From NCBI GenBank assembly GCA_910587055.1, contig CAJUKY010000002.1, forward strand, positions 62,001 to 126,000: a stretch of DNA of 64,000 nt. The letters run 5' to 3'. A program made the position numbers and the translations under genes. This document shows positions 1 through 8,794 of this stretch, piece by piece. Positions within the stretch are counted from its first letter, which is position 1. Each line of letters opens with the position of its first letter. Under the pieces are notes generated by a model that was given only the letters and a program-made list of their open reading frames with translations, searched no databases and had not been told where the DNA came from. The DNA comes from Candidatus Gastranaerophilales bacterium (GTDB lineage: Bacteria > Cyanobacteriota > Vampirovibrionia > Gastranaerophilales > Gastranaerophilaceae).

Positions 1-615
1 GATAAAACTTATTCTTTTAAAATGAGCGGTAATATTCAGGATGAAGTAAAATTTGAACTTTTGAATACAATTCTCGGCGGTTCACCTTCTTCAAGACTGT
101 TTCAGGATTTAAGGGAAAAACAAAAACTTGCCTACCGTGTTTCAAGCTCTGTTCAGTCTTTTGAAGATACGGGCGTTTTGACGCTTTCAATTTTATCCAC
201 AACGGATGATAAAAAGCAAAATGATGTAAAATATGATAATCTTCAAAAATCGCTTGACGGTTTTGAAGCTCATGTGCAAAAGCTTATGAATGAGCCTGTA
301 AGTGCAGAGGAGCTTGAAAGTGCTAAAATGCTTTTAAAACAAAAATATGCAAGGCAGACAGAGCTTCCGTATTCAAAAACCGCGCTTCTTGCAATGAATA
401 TAAATCAGCCATACGGTATCAAAAGAATGGATGAATACGTAAAGGCTATTGATAATATGACCCCTGCAGATATTCAGGCTGCAGCACGTCATGTATTCTC
501 CAATAAGCCTGTTTATGCAATTCTTGCAAGCGAAGATACCATTAATAACCAGATGCCTTATCTTTCAACTCTCGGACAGGTTTCATATACAAACAGTCAG
601 CAAAAGGCGGCGTAA
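1..615 (+). CDS. M16 family zinc peptidase, C-terminal part (cut by window edge)
   Basis: The frame is open from base 1, so the gene begins upstream of the window; only about 204 C-terminal codons are present. The sequence matches the second, non-catalytic half of M16 (pitrilysin/processing-peptidase-like) proteins: an LGGSPSSRLFQDLREKQ stretch followed by LAYRVSSS, which carries the R and Y residues typical of that domain, then a helical segment (EELESAKMLLKQKYAR) and a terminal helix seen as MTPADIQAAARHVF. The HXXEH zinc motif would lie in the missing N-terminal half. M16 proteins of this size are usually periplasmic or membrane-attached peptidases. It converges on the asmA-like gene with 1 bp between stop codons. 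Family assignment is strong; the substrate is unknown. Confidence 0.85.
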   Translation, partial: DKTYSFKMSGNIQDEVKFELLNTILGGSPSSRLFQDLREKQKLAYRVSSSVQSFEDTGVLTLSILSTTDDKKQNDVKYDNLQKSLDGFEAHVQKLMNEPVSAEELESAKMLLKQKYARQTELPYSKTALLAMNINQPYGIKRMDEYVKAIDNMTPADIQAAARHVFSNKPVYAILASEDTINNQMPYLSTLGQVSYTNSQQKAA

Positions 616-616
616 A

Positions 617-3600
617 CTATTGAATTGATTCGGCATTTGTTTCGCTGCTTATGCTGTTATCCGGTTGGAATTTTAGTGATTTTATTGATTTCGGGTTTGT
701 TATAAGCCCGTTTATTATAACCTGAAAATTCTTTGTATTTTCGCTTTCATTTGTTGAAAGAGCAGGAATATTTGCTATGTCGGCTGCAGAAATTGTTCCG
801 AATAAAGGATTTACTTTTTCTTTTATCATTGAAGTGACAATCTGGCCTGCAGTTTTTGGCTGAGCTGTTTCAGAGGTATTTTCAGATGCAGTATTTGTTT
901 GTGCTCCCCCTGTTCCTGCTGAATTTTTTAAGCCCCCTAAAATTGCAAGTCCTGCTTGAACCGCTTTATTTTCTCTGTATTTTTCGGTTAATGTATCCAC
1001 AGCTTTATTGATGGTTTTTTCTGCAGCAGCTGCAGCTTTTTCTACCGTGCTTTGAAGCTTGTTTGTTCCTAAATTGCCAAGCGCATCTGCTACTTTTGAA
1101 GATACCTTTCCTGTTATCTTTAAATTTGCATAGTTATTTAAAAGATTGTAGGTACCGTTTGCAGCAAGGCTCATATTCGGCCCCTGGGATTTAAAGCTTG
1201 AAACGCTTGCAACACCGTTATTAAAGTTCAAAAGCCCGTCGATATTTTTAAATTCCTGTGTATTAAAGGAATTTACCTTTGCCGTTATTGTATTTAAAAT
1301 TGAGCTGAATGTTCCGAGATTTAAAACATTTGCAGCGTTTATAAACCTGGCAAAACTTATGCTCTCGCCGTATTCACCGTCGCGTACTTCAAATTTAACG
1401 GTTCCGTTTAATGTTCTTATCTGCTCTTCCAAAGTAGCGCCTGACAGAGTTACTTTGGCATTTCCCTGCAATGTTCCGCTTCTGACTAAGTCTATCCCGA
1501 TAAATTGTTTTGCCGCTTCTTTTAGTGAAATGTTTTCAGCCCCCATATCAGCTGCAATTTTTCCGTTCATAATATTGTATGAAACATTTCCGGATGCTGT
1601 CCCTTGTGCAAAAGCGGCATTTAAATTATTCAAATAGTAAACATTATCCGTGAGTTTGTGGTCGTAATTTATGTTCTCGATTATCAGAGTGCCGGATTTT
1701 AACTTTGCAATTTTTCCGCCGCCGTTTTTAATAACAATTCCTAAATCAGCTGAAGAAGCATTATTTGCGCTTGAAACAGCGGGCGCCGGTGCGGGCATGG
1801 ATTTCATAACCTTATCGGCAAGTGCAATCAGGGCATCTGTATCCATATAACCTGAATTGTAATTTAAACTGTTTATAAAAACGCCCTTTAAGAAATTGGT
1901 TGAAATATCCGCATCTCCTGAAAAATCAGAATTTGCAACCTTTATATTATTTGCTTTTGCGGTAATTATGGTTTTATTAAAATTTAAAGCAAGTGTTTCA
2001 AGCGTGAGTCCGTAATCAGGGTATTTTAAATTATCAATATTGGCATATCCTGTAATATCGGGCGAAAAAGCTTTGCCCTGCAGAGAAATATCTCCTATGA
2101 TATTTAAACTTGTATCAAACAAGGGCGGGATAATAACAGTCAGCTTGTTTGGAATATTTATATTTAAATTTGAAAGCACAGGCTCTGCTGCATAAATATT
2201 TTTTATCTGCCCCTTTATTGTTGCAAGCTTGCCATGCGGCGATTTTGCGCTTATTTCCGTTAAATCCAGAATGTCATTTTTCAGCGCCATATCAATACTC
2301 AGAGTATTTTCCTGACCGGTTGTTGAAGGGATATTTATTATGCTTATATAATTTGAGGCATTTGTTTTTAAATTTCCTGCTATTTTTATATTATCAATTC
2401 CGCCTGAAATTAAAGCCTCATAGGGCATTAAACCCTTATGGGTTATGCCTGTTCTCATTTCATCGGGTATAAAGGCATAAACCGTATTCGGGTGTACATT
2501 TCCGTTAATCTTTATATTTAATTCAGGGGATTTCATATAATTTTTTATACCGCCCGATACGTTAACCGATGTTCCCTCTAAAAGTGCAGAAGCAGGCTTG
2601 ATTTCAATATTTGTCATATCCGCGGTAATTTTTACATTCGGCGCATTGAAATTGATTTTTGGCTCTTCCATGGAAGCCTTTATGTTTGAAACAGCTATGA
2701 CAGCATCCATATCATCTTTATCTTTAGGCCTTGCCGTAATATTAATATCATCAATACTTATGGGCATTTTGGCGCTTTTTACAAGCATTTTGAAATTATT
2801 TAAATTGACATCGGCTTTCGGCTTAATATTTTTAAAATCACCAATAACATTTAATGCAACGGTTAAAGCGCCGTCTTTAAATTCAAAGTCTGCAATATCT
2901 TTTTTATTAACAAGTTTGAATTCGCTTGCAAGGTTAATTAAATCTTTGATTTTTAACGGGTCTGATTTTACGGTTAAATTAATATCCGCATTCTGGGCAA
3001 TTTCACCTTTTATATCAAATTTTGCACCGTTTACAAAAGCGCTTGTATCCTTGATATTTAAGGCATTATCGGAAAAGTCAAGGAAAGCCTTCATTCCGCT
3101 CAAAACAAAACCTGCCTTTGAATAGGCTATGTTTCCGTCTATGAGTCTGAATTCACCGTTTGATTTTATTCTTTTAAAATCTGTGTTTAAATCAAAATTA
3201 CCATTGATATATCCGCCTGCTGTCATATTTTTTATATCATTTTCAATACAGCAGATATCTAAAATAGCGCCAATCAGGTCTTTCAGGCTTTTTAACGTAA
3301 TTTTTTCCGTATTTAAATTTAAATCCAATTTTGATTTTTTACCTGTTGCAATGCTGCTTTTTGTTTGTAAAAATTCTTTATCCGAAACATATGCTTTTGA
3401 ATCTAAATTTATAGTTCTGTCCTTAAAATTAATATTTAAATAACTTTCAGGAAGCTGGATATTGCCTAATTTCAGGCTGAATTTACCGATATTAACATCC
3501 CCGTTTGCTCTGAAATTTTCAATATCTTTAATATTCAAGTGTGCAAAAATATCCGTTCTTAAATTAAAGTCTTCAAGTGTTTTAAACGGGTTAAAGTTAA

Positions 3601-4387
3601 GTTCAAATTCCTGAGTTTCTGCGGTTTGAGCAGGCTGAACAGTGTTTGCGGCATCAATTTTCGGCAGTTTTGTTTTAATATCTATGTCAAAATTTGCAAA
3701 ATGAATATTGCTGTCTTCAATTCCCGTAAACCCTTCCGTTTTAATTCTTAAAGGTCCTTGAAGGGATTTCATTGTTAAAATTGAATTATTTAACTGTGTA
3801 AGATAGGTTTTATTAACATTTTCGTCTTTTAGGTGAAGTGCAATTTTTCCTGCTTTAATGTTAATATTTCTGATTTCAATAGGGAAATTAAAATCCGCCT
3901 CATCTTTTTTTACGTTAGTTTCTTCATCAGGAACAGTATTTTTAATAATATTGTCAATATATTCCATCACTGTATATTGTTTATTTTTATTAAATGTGAG
4001 ATATATATTGAATTCATCGGCTTTAATTTTATCTAAATTAATGTGCCCGATTAAAATAGAAGGCAGATTTATTTCAATTTCAGGTTTTTTTAGAACTGCA
4101 AGCGGAGTATCATCTTTATAATTCAAAATCACATTCTCTGCTTTGATTTTTACCCCCAGTTTCAGCGTTGTAGATAATTTGGGCTTTTCCGTTGAAAGCT
4201 TGAAGCCGCTGAGTTTTTCAACCTCGCTGCTTATCATCGGCATAAAGTTATTAAGATTTATAAAATGAGGCACAATTAAAAATGCAAGGTATAATACTGC
4301 AATGATTGAGCCTGTAATTATTCCCGCCTTTTTGAATGTTTTTAATTTTTCAGGGTTGGTATTATTTAAAAAATTCTTAAAATTCAT
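617..4387 (-). CDS. AsmA-like giant envelope protein (last gene of tonB operon)
   Basis: About 1256 residues. One N-terminal membrane anchor (GIITGSIIAVLYLAFLIV, about residues 23-40) is followed by a very long beta-rich region of repeating amphipathic strands and, in the C-terminal third, an AsmA-type segment (strands such as GTLQGNAKVTLSGATL followed by RTLNGTVKFEVRDGEYG). An Ala-rich helix with AEKTINKAVDTL follows and the tail is low complexity. AsmA/TamB-type proteins are thought to bridge the periplasm and move phospholipid or assist outer-membrane assembly; that role here is inference. It follows exbD by about 40 bp and is the last gene of a tonB-exbB-exbD-exbD-asmA run, so co-transcription is likely. 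The start could also be GTG two codons upstream at 4393; neither has a clear SD. Confidence 0.8.
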   Translation of the reverse strand: MNFKNFLNNTNPEKLKTFKKAGIITGSIIAVLYLAFLIVPHFINLNNFMPMISSEVEKLSGFKLSTEKPKLSTTLKLGVKIKAENVILNYKDDTPLAVLKKPEIEINLPSILIGHINLDKIKADEFNIYLTFNKNKQYTVMEYIDNIIKNTVPDEETNVKKDEADFNFPIEIRNINIKAGKIALHLKDENVNKTYLTQLNNSILTMKSLQGPLRIKTEGFTGIEDSNIHFANFDIDIKTKLPKIDAANTVQPAQTAETQEFELNFNPFKTLEDFNLRTDIFAHLNIKDIENFRANGDVNIGKFSLKLGNIQLPESYLNINFKDRTINLDSKAYVSDKEFLQTKSSIATGKKSKLDLNLNTEKITLKSLKDLIGAILDICCIENDIKNMTAGGYINGNFDLNTDFKRIKSNGEFRLIDGNIAYSKAGFVLSGMKAFLDFSDNALNIKDTSAFVNGAKFDIKGEIAQNADINLTVKSDPLKIKDLINLASEFKLVNKKDIADFEFKDGALTVALNVIGDFKNIKPKADVNLNNFKMLVKSAKMPISIDDINITARPKDKDDMDAVIAVSNIKASMEEPKINFNAPNVKITADMTNIEIKPASALLEGTSVNVSGGIKNYMKSPELNIKINGNVHPNTVYAFIPDEMRTGITHKGLMPYEALISGGIDNIKIAGNLKTNASNYISIINIPSTTGQENTLSIDMALKNDILDLTEISAKSPHGKLATIKGQIKNIYAAEPVLSNLNINIPNKLTVIIPPLFDTSLNIIGDISLQGKAFSPDITGYANIDNLKYPDYGLTLETLALNFNKTIITAKANNIKVANSDFSGDADISTNFLKGVFINSLNYNSGYMDTDALIALADKVMKSMPAPAPAVSSANNASSADLGIVIKNGGGKIAKLKSGTLIIENINYDHKLTDNVYYLNNLNAAFAQGTASGNVSYNIMNGKIAADMGAENISLKEAAKQFIGIDLVRSGTLQGNAKVTLSGATLEEQIRTLNGTVKFEVRDGEYGESISFARFINAANVLNLGTFSSILNTITAKVNSFNTQEFKNIDGLLNFNNGVASVSSFKSQGPNMSLAANGTYNLLNNYANLKITGKVSSKVADALGNLGTNKLQSTVEKAAAAAEKTINKAVDTLTEKYRENKAVQAGLAILGGLKNSAGTGGAQTNTASENTSETAQPKTAGQIVTSMIKEKVNPLFGTISAADIANIPALSTNESENTKNFQVIINGLITNPKSIKSLKFQPDNSISSETNAESIQ

Positions 4388-4432
4388 ACTCACTTTTTGC
4401 TTCTTTCTTCCAAATAGTTTAAAACCTTACTT

Positions 4433-4819
4433 TTAAATTTCCGTTATGGATATACTGTTTATACCTGTATTTCTTGCGGTATCCATCAATTTAACAACCG
4501 CACCGTGGTCGCTGTTTCCGTCAGCCTGTATCATAAGCCCCGCGCTGAATATTTTTGATTGCTCTTTTAATACTTTTGCAAGCATTTTTTCGGGCACCTC
4601 ATCTTCCCCTATAATATATCTGTTATCATCCGTTACAGTTACGGTTAAAACCTTATTTTCATCCGGCATATCATCTGTTTTTTCAACATACTCGGGAATT
4701 GAAAGATTCAGCCCCTGCTGGTCAAGCATCGGTGCAATTACCATCATAATAATTAACAAAACAAGGAAAATATCCGTCAAAGGTGTTATGTTTATTTCAT
4801 TAAAGGTCTGTCTTTTCAT
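4433..4819 (-). CDS. exbD: ExbD/TolR family proton-channel protein (copy 2)
   Basis: 128 residues, normal ExbD/TolR length. A short cytoplasmic N-terminus leads into one membrane helix (PLTDIFLVLLIIMMVIAP, about residues 13-30) that holds the conserved membrane aspartate, D16 here, which carries protons in this family. The periplasmic domain of about 95 residues follows. With ExbB it would form the motor that energises the TonB-like protein encoded upstream. It lies 7 bp downstream of a second exbD. The DNA for the membrane segment is almost identical to that of the other copy (77 of 78 bp), while the periplasmic domains differ clearly. Confidence 0.9.
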   Translation of the reverse strand: MKRQTFNEINITPLTDIFLVLLIIMMVIAPMLDQQGLNLSIPEYVEKTDDMPDENKVLTVTVTDDNRYIIGEDEVPEKMLAKVLKEQSKIFSAGLMIQADGNSDHGAVVKLMDTARNTGINSISITEI

Positions 4820-4826
4820 TATCGTA

Positions 4827-5318
4827 TTATCCTTGATTTTCTAAATCTTCAGTATTGTCCTGTCTGAGTTTTTCCTGCTCTTTTTTAGACAGAGGCTCGC
4901 CTGCAACAATCAGTTTTTCAAAACCTGCCGCCTGTGCCGCTCTCATTATTTTCATAATTTCAGAGCTTTTTGCCTGTGTATCCGCTTTTACAACGACTTC
5001 TTTTTTATCATCGGCCGCCGCATTATCGGCAATATAAACAAGTTTTTCGGTTAAAATGTCTTCATCATCCACTTTTTCGCCGTTTAAGAAGAATTTCCCC
5101 TCCTTTGTTAAGGAAACTGTTGCATTTTTTTCTTCAACAGCAACTCCTGAATTAACTTCGGGCATTTTAATATTGTTATCCATTGATTGAAAACTCGGTG
5201 CAATTACCATCATAATAATTAACAATACAAGGAAAATATCCGTCAAAGGTGTTATGTTTATTTCATTAAAGGTTGAACGTTTTTCGTCTTCCCCTCTGCC
5301 TGTGGTTCTGATTGCCAT
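4827..5318 (-). CDS. exbD: ExbD/TolR family proton-channel protein (copy 1)
   Basis: 163 residues. The N-terminus has about ten extra charged residues (GRGEDEKRS) before the shared membrane segment, whose conserved aspartate is D27. The periplasmic domain resembles TolR/ExbD and ends in a charged tail rich in K, E and Q. The start is supported by an AAAGGAC ribosome binding site a few bases upstream. It sits between exbB (18 bp upstream) and the second exbD (7 bp downstream). Two different ExbD subunits with one ExbB could make a mixed motor, or serve two clients; the sequence does not decide. Confidence 0.9.
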   Translation of the reverse strand: MAIRTTGRGEDEKRSTFNEINITPLTDIFLVLLIIMMVIAPSFQSMDNNIKMPEVNSGVAVEEKNATVSLTKEGKFFLNGEKVDDEDILTEKLVYIADNAAADDKKEVVVKADTQAKSSEIMKIMRAAQAAGFEKLIVAGEPLSKKEQEKLRQDNTEDLENQG

Positions 5319-5336
5319 TTTGTGTCCTTTTTAAAT

Positions 5337-5984
5337 TTATAGTGATAATGAACCCGCATCTGACATTTTTACTTCTTCATCAGAATCAATAAAGCTTAAA
5401 AATACGAGTTTAATTAATTTAAAGTCTGATTCAAAGCGGGTAACAACGCTCTGGAAGTAGTTGTATAAAACAACCGCAATAATTGCAACGCCAAGACCGA
5501 AGGCTGTAGCTATAAGGGCGGATGCAATACCTGTTGCAACGGCTGCAGACTGGTTTCCCTGCACTGCTAAATCCTGAAATGTATAAAGAATTCTTACAAC
5601 CGTTCCGAATAACCCCAGAAACGGAGCTACACCGCCGATTGTACCTAAGATATTTAAGCCTTTTTCAAGTTTTCTTGTAGCTAAAGAGCTTGATATATCG
5701 TAAGCTCTTGAAAAGCCTGATCTTTGTTCGGTATAAATTCTCAAACCTTCATCTACCATCTCTGAAATTATTCCGCCGAGCTGTACGGAAATTCTTTGTG
5801 CGGCACCTATATTGTTTTTTGCAAGTGCTTTTTGAAGGCTCTGAATGAATTCGCCTATATTTCTTTCATTCTGCTTGTAGTAAATAATTTTGTTAATTGC
5901 AACCGCAACCACCAGAATTGAACATATAAATATTGGTGTTAAAACCGGCCAATCCATCTTAATTGATTCAAAAAGTAAATCCAT
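5337..5984 (-). CDS. exbB: MotA/TolQ/ExbB proton channel family protein
   Basis: 215 residues. Three membrane helices are visible: near the N-terminus (TPIFICSILVVAVAI), in the middle (NILGTIGGVAPFLGLFGTVV) and after it (GIASALIATAFGLGVAIIAVV). The middle part, with GLFGTV followed by the SALIATAFGL helix, is the family signature region of ExbB/TolQ/MotA. It assembles in the inner membrane with ExbD to use the proton gradient. An AAAGGA site precedes the ATG. It follows tonB by about 25 bp and precedes the two exbD genes, a classic Ton/Tol motor arrangement. Whether the system is Ton-like (uptake) or Tol-like (envelope constriction) cannot be told from this subunit. Confidence 0.92.
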   Translation of the reverse strand: MDLLFESIKMDWPVLTPIFICSILVVAVAINKIIYYKQNERNIGEFIQSLQKALAKNNIGAAQRISVQLGGIISEMVDEGLRIYTEQRSGFSRAYDISSSLATRKLEKGLNILGTIGGVAPFLGLFGTVVRILYTFQDLAVQGNQSAAVATGIASALIATAFGLGVAIIAVVLYNYFQSVVTRFESDFKLIKLVFLSFIDSDEEVKMSDAGSLSL

Positions 5985-6009
5985 AATTTTATCCTTTATT
6001 TTCTAATTG

Positions 6010-7212
6010 TTATCTGTAACTTGCGCCGAGCACGTTATAATCAAACGTAAACTCGATATCTATACTGTTTCCTTTAAATTCGGGAGGAAGAGGCTTAAAA
6101 GGAGCGGTGAGCTCAATTGCAGCTTTTGCGGCATCATCATTTGAAACGGAACCTGAACTTCTTCCTATTCTGATGGATAAAAGTCTGCCGTCTCGTCCTA
6201 TCCTGAATAATACTACTACACGTTTTGAAGCATCTCCCTTCGGCGGGTTCCAATTTTGTTTGATTCTGCGTTCTAAATCTCTCATATAAGGACCCCAGTT
6301 TGGAGATTTTATAGCATCTATACCGGGAGGGCCTGAAGGATTACCGGGGCCCGGATTTCCCATATTGCCCGTACCGTATCCGCCTGTTCCTCTTGCGGCA
6401 TTTGAGCTTGTACCTCTTGAACCGCTTCCGGAGCCGCTGCCTCTTGAAGGAGATAGCTGCGGAGAAGGCATATAGCTTCCTGAACCTGTGCCGCCGGTTT
6501 TGCCTCTGCCTGAAGACGGAGTGCCAGCCGTAGTGCCGCTTCCTGCCATAGGTCTCGGTCCGACGGGAGCATTTGTTTTTGGAACAGCAACGCTAAAAGG
6601 ACTTTTTGGTGCTGTTGCAAGTTTTGGCATAGATGGTTTTGGAGGCTCTGCTGTCGGTTTATAAACAGGTCTTTGAACGGGCGCCTGTGCCTGCGACGGT
6701 TTTGCCGGAGCAGGTTTTGGTTTTTGCACCGGTTTTTGAACAGGCTGGGGAGCGGGTTTAGGCTGCGCCTTCTGTACGGGTTTTTGCGGAGCAGGTGCCG
6801 GAGCCGGAGCGGGAGTTGCCGCTTTTGGTGCCGGACTTGGAGAAGGAGAAGGCTCGGATACTTTTTTATTCGGGTCGTGCTTTCCGCCTGCTCTTGAATT
6901 TCTGTCCGATCTGTATTTTGTGTTTTTATTGATGGGCTCAGCTTCATTTGTTACAATAACAAATTCCAAGTCCTTCTTTTTCCAATCCGGTCTGTCAGCT
7001 TGCGGAATAATAAGCCCGAGGAATGTAAGCCCTATTACGATAAGCCAGATTAAAAATACACACAGAGGATGTAATATTAAAGATATAATTAAAGATTTTA
7101 TGAATGACATTTCATCCTTTGAATCATCAAAGGTATTCGGCAGGGTTTTTAACCCCGTTTCCGTTGAATTGTCTAAATCCTCAAAATCAAATTTACTGCT
7201 AATTTGTGTCAT
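6010..7212 (-). CDS. tonB: TonB/TolA-type energy transducer
   Basis: 400 residues, long for TonB. The order is: acidic cytoplasmic N-terminus (1-40), one membrane helix (about 45-70), a Pro/Ala/Lys-rich spacer (about 115-215, many APAPAP and QKPVQK units), a Gly/Ser-rich spacer (about 225-300) and a C-terminal TonB domain (about 310-395) beginning MRDLERRIKQNWNPPKG. The spacer is built to span the periplasm. It is the first gene of the operon with exbB, two exbD and asmA. No TonB-dependent receptor is in the window. Having the AsmA-like protein rather than tolB/pal in the operon is unusual; the partner at the outer membrane is unknown. Confidence 0.88.
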   Translation of the reverse strand: MTQISSKFDFEDLDNSTETGLKTLPNTFDDSKDEMSFIKSLIISLILHPLCVFLIWLIVIGLTFLGLIIPQADRPDWKKKDLEFVIVTNEAEPINKNTKYRSDRNSRAGGKHDPNKKVSEPSPSPSPAPKAATPAPAPAPAPQKPVQKAQPKPAPQPVQKPVQKPKPAPAKPSQAQAPVQRPVYKPTAEPPKPSMPKLATAPKSPFSVAVPKTNAPVGPRPMAGSGTTAGTPSSGRGKTGGTGSGSYMPSPQLSPSRGSGSGSGSRGTSSNAARGTGGYGTGNMGNPGPGNPSGPPGIDAIKSPNWGPYMRDLERRIKQNWNPPKGDASKRVVVLFRIGRDGRLLSIRIGRSSGSVSNDDAAKAAIELTAPFKPLPPEFKGNSIDIEFTFDYNVLGASYR

Positions 7213-7302
7213 ATTGTTCCGTTAATTTATGTGTTTGATTATTTTTTATTACACATTCTTAATAAATAAAATACCCGAGTCTACTAATCTTTTTTCTTAT
7301 CT

Positions 7303-8010
7303 TTAATAGTTGTATACATTAGGTGCGGAAACAGTTATAGGCTGTGTAAAATATACATCAAGCATTACGTTTGCAGGGATGCTCACATTCTCTCCCTTTT
7401 GTCTTGCGGCATTTGCAACGCCGATTCCTGCACCTACCGCAGTTCCGTATACAGCGCCTCTGCCTACGGAACCGCCTGATAATGCGCCCATTGCAGTGCC
7501 CAATGCGGCTCCGGCACCTGCACCTACGGCTGTATTTTTAGCATAATCTTTTGTGCTGTCGAGCTTTGTTCCGCCTTTTAAGATTCCTGAGTTATCTTCT
7601 GTTTTAAATACGGCATTTATTGCGATATTATACCCTTGAGGGGTTCTTAAGTTATTGAAAATAACCTGCACCTGTCCGTTTCTGTTTCCTATTCCGGCTT
7701 TTTTGCATTTTACGACAGTTCCTGAAAGCACGCTTCCTTTTTGTGCGATGGTTTTTCCGTTATATGTAATTGCATTCGGAAGAGTGACGCTTACGGGCGA
7801 ACCTACACTCATTGTTTCGGAATTTATGGGTGCGGATAAAATTGCGGGGGCTGTAATTCCTGCAGGAACATATACAACCTGTCCTTGAAGCGCTCCGGTG
7901 CTGTTTCCTGTGTTTTGAGAGTAAGAATAATTTGCAGCGTAAACACATCCTGTATTTGCAAGAACTGCAATGAGTGCTGCTATAACAAAATTATTTAAAT
8001 TTGTCTTCAT
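7303..8010 (-). CDS. Secreted protein with glycine-zipper region
   Basis: 235 residues with a signal peptide of about 25 residues (hydrophobic FVIAALIAVLA, probable cleavage after VYA). The mature part has a beta-rich domain (about 45-150) and then a glycine-zipper stretch (about 160-205, with GAGAGAALGTAMGAL and AVYGTAVGAGIGVA) of the type that inserts in or packs against membranes. The layout recalls VirB10/TrbI-like or outer-membrane glycine-zipper proteins, but I see no decisive family motif. A strong GAGGAGG site precedes the ATG. It lies 90 bp upstream of tonB on the same strand, probably as a separate transcript. Confidence 0.75.
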   Translation of the reverse strand: MKTNLNNFVIAALIAVLANTGCVYAANYSYSQNTGNSTGALQGQVVYVPAGITAPAILSAPINSETMSVGSPVSVTLPNAITYNGKTIAQKGSVLSGTVVKCKKAGIGNRNGQVQVIFNNLRTPQGYNIAINAVFKTEDNSGILKGGTKLDSTKDYAKNTAVGAGAGAALGTAMGALSGGSVGRGAVYGTAVGAGIGVANAARQKGENVSIPANVMLDVYFTQPITVSAPNVYNY

Positions 8011-8111
8011 AAAAATTGTCCTCCTCTTTAATAAATAGCGTTATTTTCCCAGAATTTAACAATTATAAGTATAATACAAATTTTTAAATTACGAATAATT
8101 GTTACAATTTA

Positions 8112-8729
8112 TCAACCTTGAAACATTTCATCTCTTGAAATACCTTCCTGTGTGCAGTCAAAATCTTCATCAAGTATGATAAAAACAGCCTCGTTTGTCG
8201 GAAGCGTAATGTGAATACCCATTTCATAATCTCCGCTCGGTACGTATTGCAGTACTCCGGCACCTTTCCAGTATTGCCCTTTTCTCGGGTGTATTATTTT
8301 ATTATATGAGGCAGGGGGAGTTAAATTTCCCCCGATTTGCCTTGAATTGTTGTGCATTACCGTTGCATTCATTCTTCTTATTGTGCCGTCAGGATAAATT
8401 GCTTCTTTTATTTTTATAACCATGGCAGCGTTTATGCCTTTAACGGGCATTTTTAACATTTCTACATAACCCCTGAGTTTTGTATTTTTTGGAAGAATAT
8501 TAACTTCATAGCCCCAAAAATCGCTCGGTACAATAAAATATACAAAGTCCCCTTCATTTAATGCGGCGGTTGAGATTGTTTTAACGGGATATGCCTGTAT
8601 TAAAACATCTTTTGAAATTACGGAACTGTTCTCGAAATGTACGGCAGCAAAAGCTTTTTTACCGTATTGTAAAAACATGAATATTGTTAAAAAGAATATA
8701 AAAATATTAATTAAAATTTTCTTTGTCAT
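8112..8729 (-). CDS. Hypothetical secreted protein
   Basis: 205 residues. An N-terminal signal peptide is clear (positive KK, hydrophobic IFIFFLTIFMFLQY, probable cleavage near AFA-AVHF). The mature protein is beta-rich with no motif I recognise. Its strands (VYFIVPSDFWGYEVNIL, PKNTKLRGYVEMLK) resemble the middle domain of the glycine-zipper protein downstream, so both may belong to one envelope function. It is divergent from the second AsmA-like gene, the two starts being about 65 bp apart, so the promoters share one short region. Confidence 0.7.
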   Translation of the reverse strand: MTKKILINIFIFFLTIFMFLQYGKKAFAAVHFENSSVISKDVLIQAYPVKTISTAALNEGDFVYFIVPSDFWGYEVNILPKNTKLRGYVEMLKMPVKGINAAMVIKIKEAIYPDGTIRRMNATVMHNNSRQIGGNLTPPASYNKIIHPRKGQYWKGAGVLQYVPSGDYEMGIHITLPTNEAVFIILDEDFDCTQEGISRDEMFQG

Positions 8730-8758
8730 AATATATATTTTAAGCTATTTTTCATTTT

Positions 8759-8788
8759 TTGCAAAAAAAGCTCTGCATGTTTTATAAT
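8759..8788 (+). promoter_or_regulatory. Sigma70-type promoter of the AsmA-like gene, apparently leaderless
   Basis: TTGCAA (8759-8764), an 18-bp spacer and a perfect TATAAT (8783-8788). The start codon ATG at 8795 lies only 6 nt beyond the -10 box, so transcription would begin at or next to the A of the ATG. There is no Shine-Dalgarno sequence. Confidence 0.6.
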
Positions 8789-8794
8789 TTTTTT

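Noticed and set aside
1359..4121. Several plus-strand ORFs of 67-175 codons antisense to the AsmA-like gene
   Set aside because: They lie fully within a well-supported gene in another frame, have no SD and give hydrophobic low-complexity products; shadows.
6318..6947. 209-codon minus-strand ORF inside tonB
   Set aside because: Frame-shifted reading of the Pro/Ala/Gly-rich spacer; long only because of its repeated composition.
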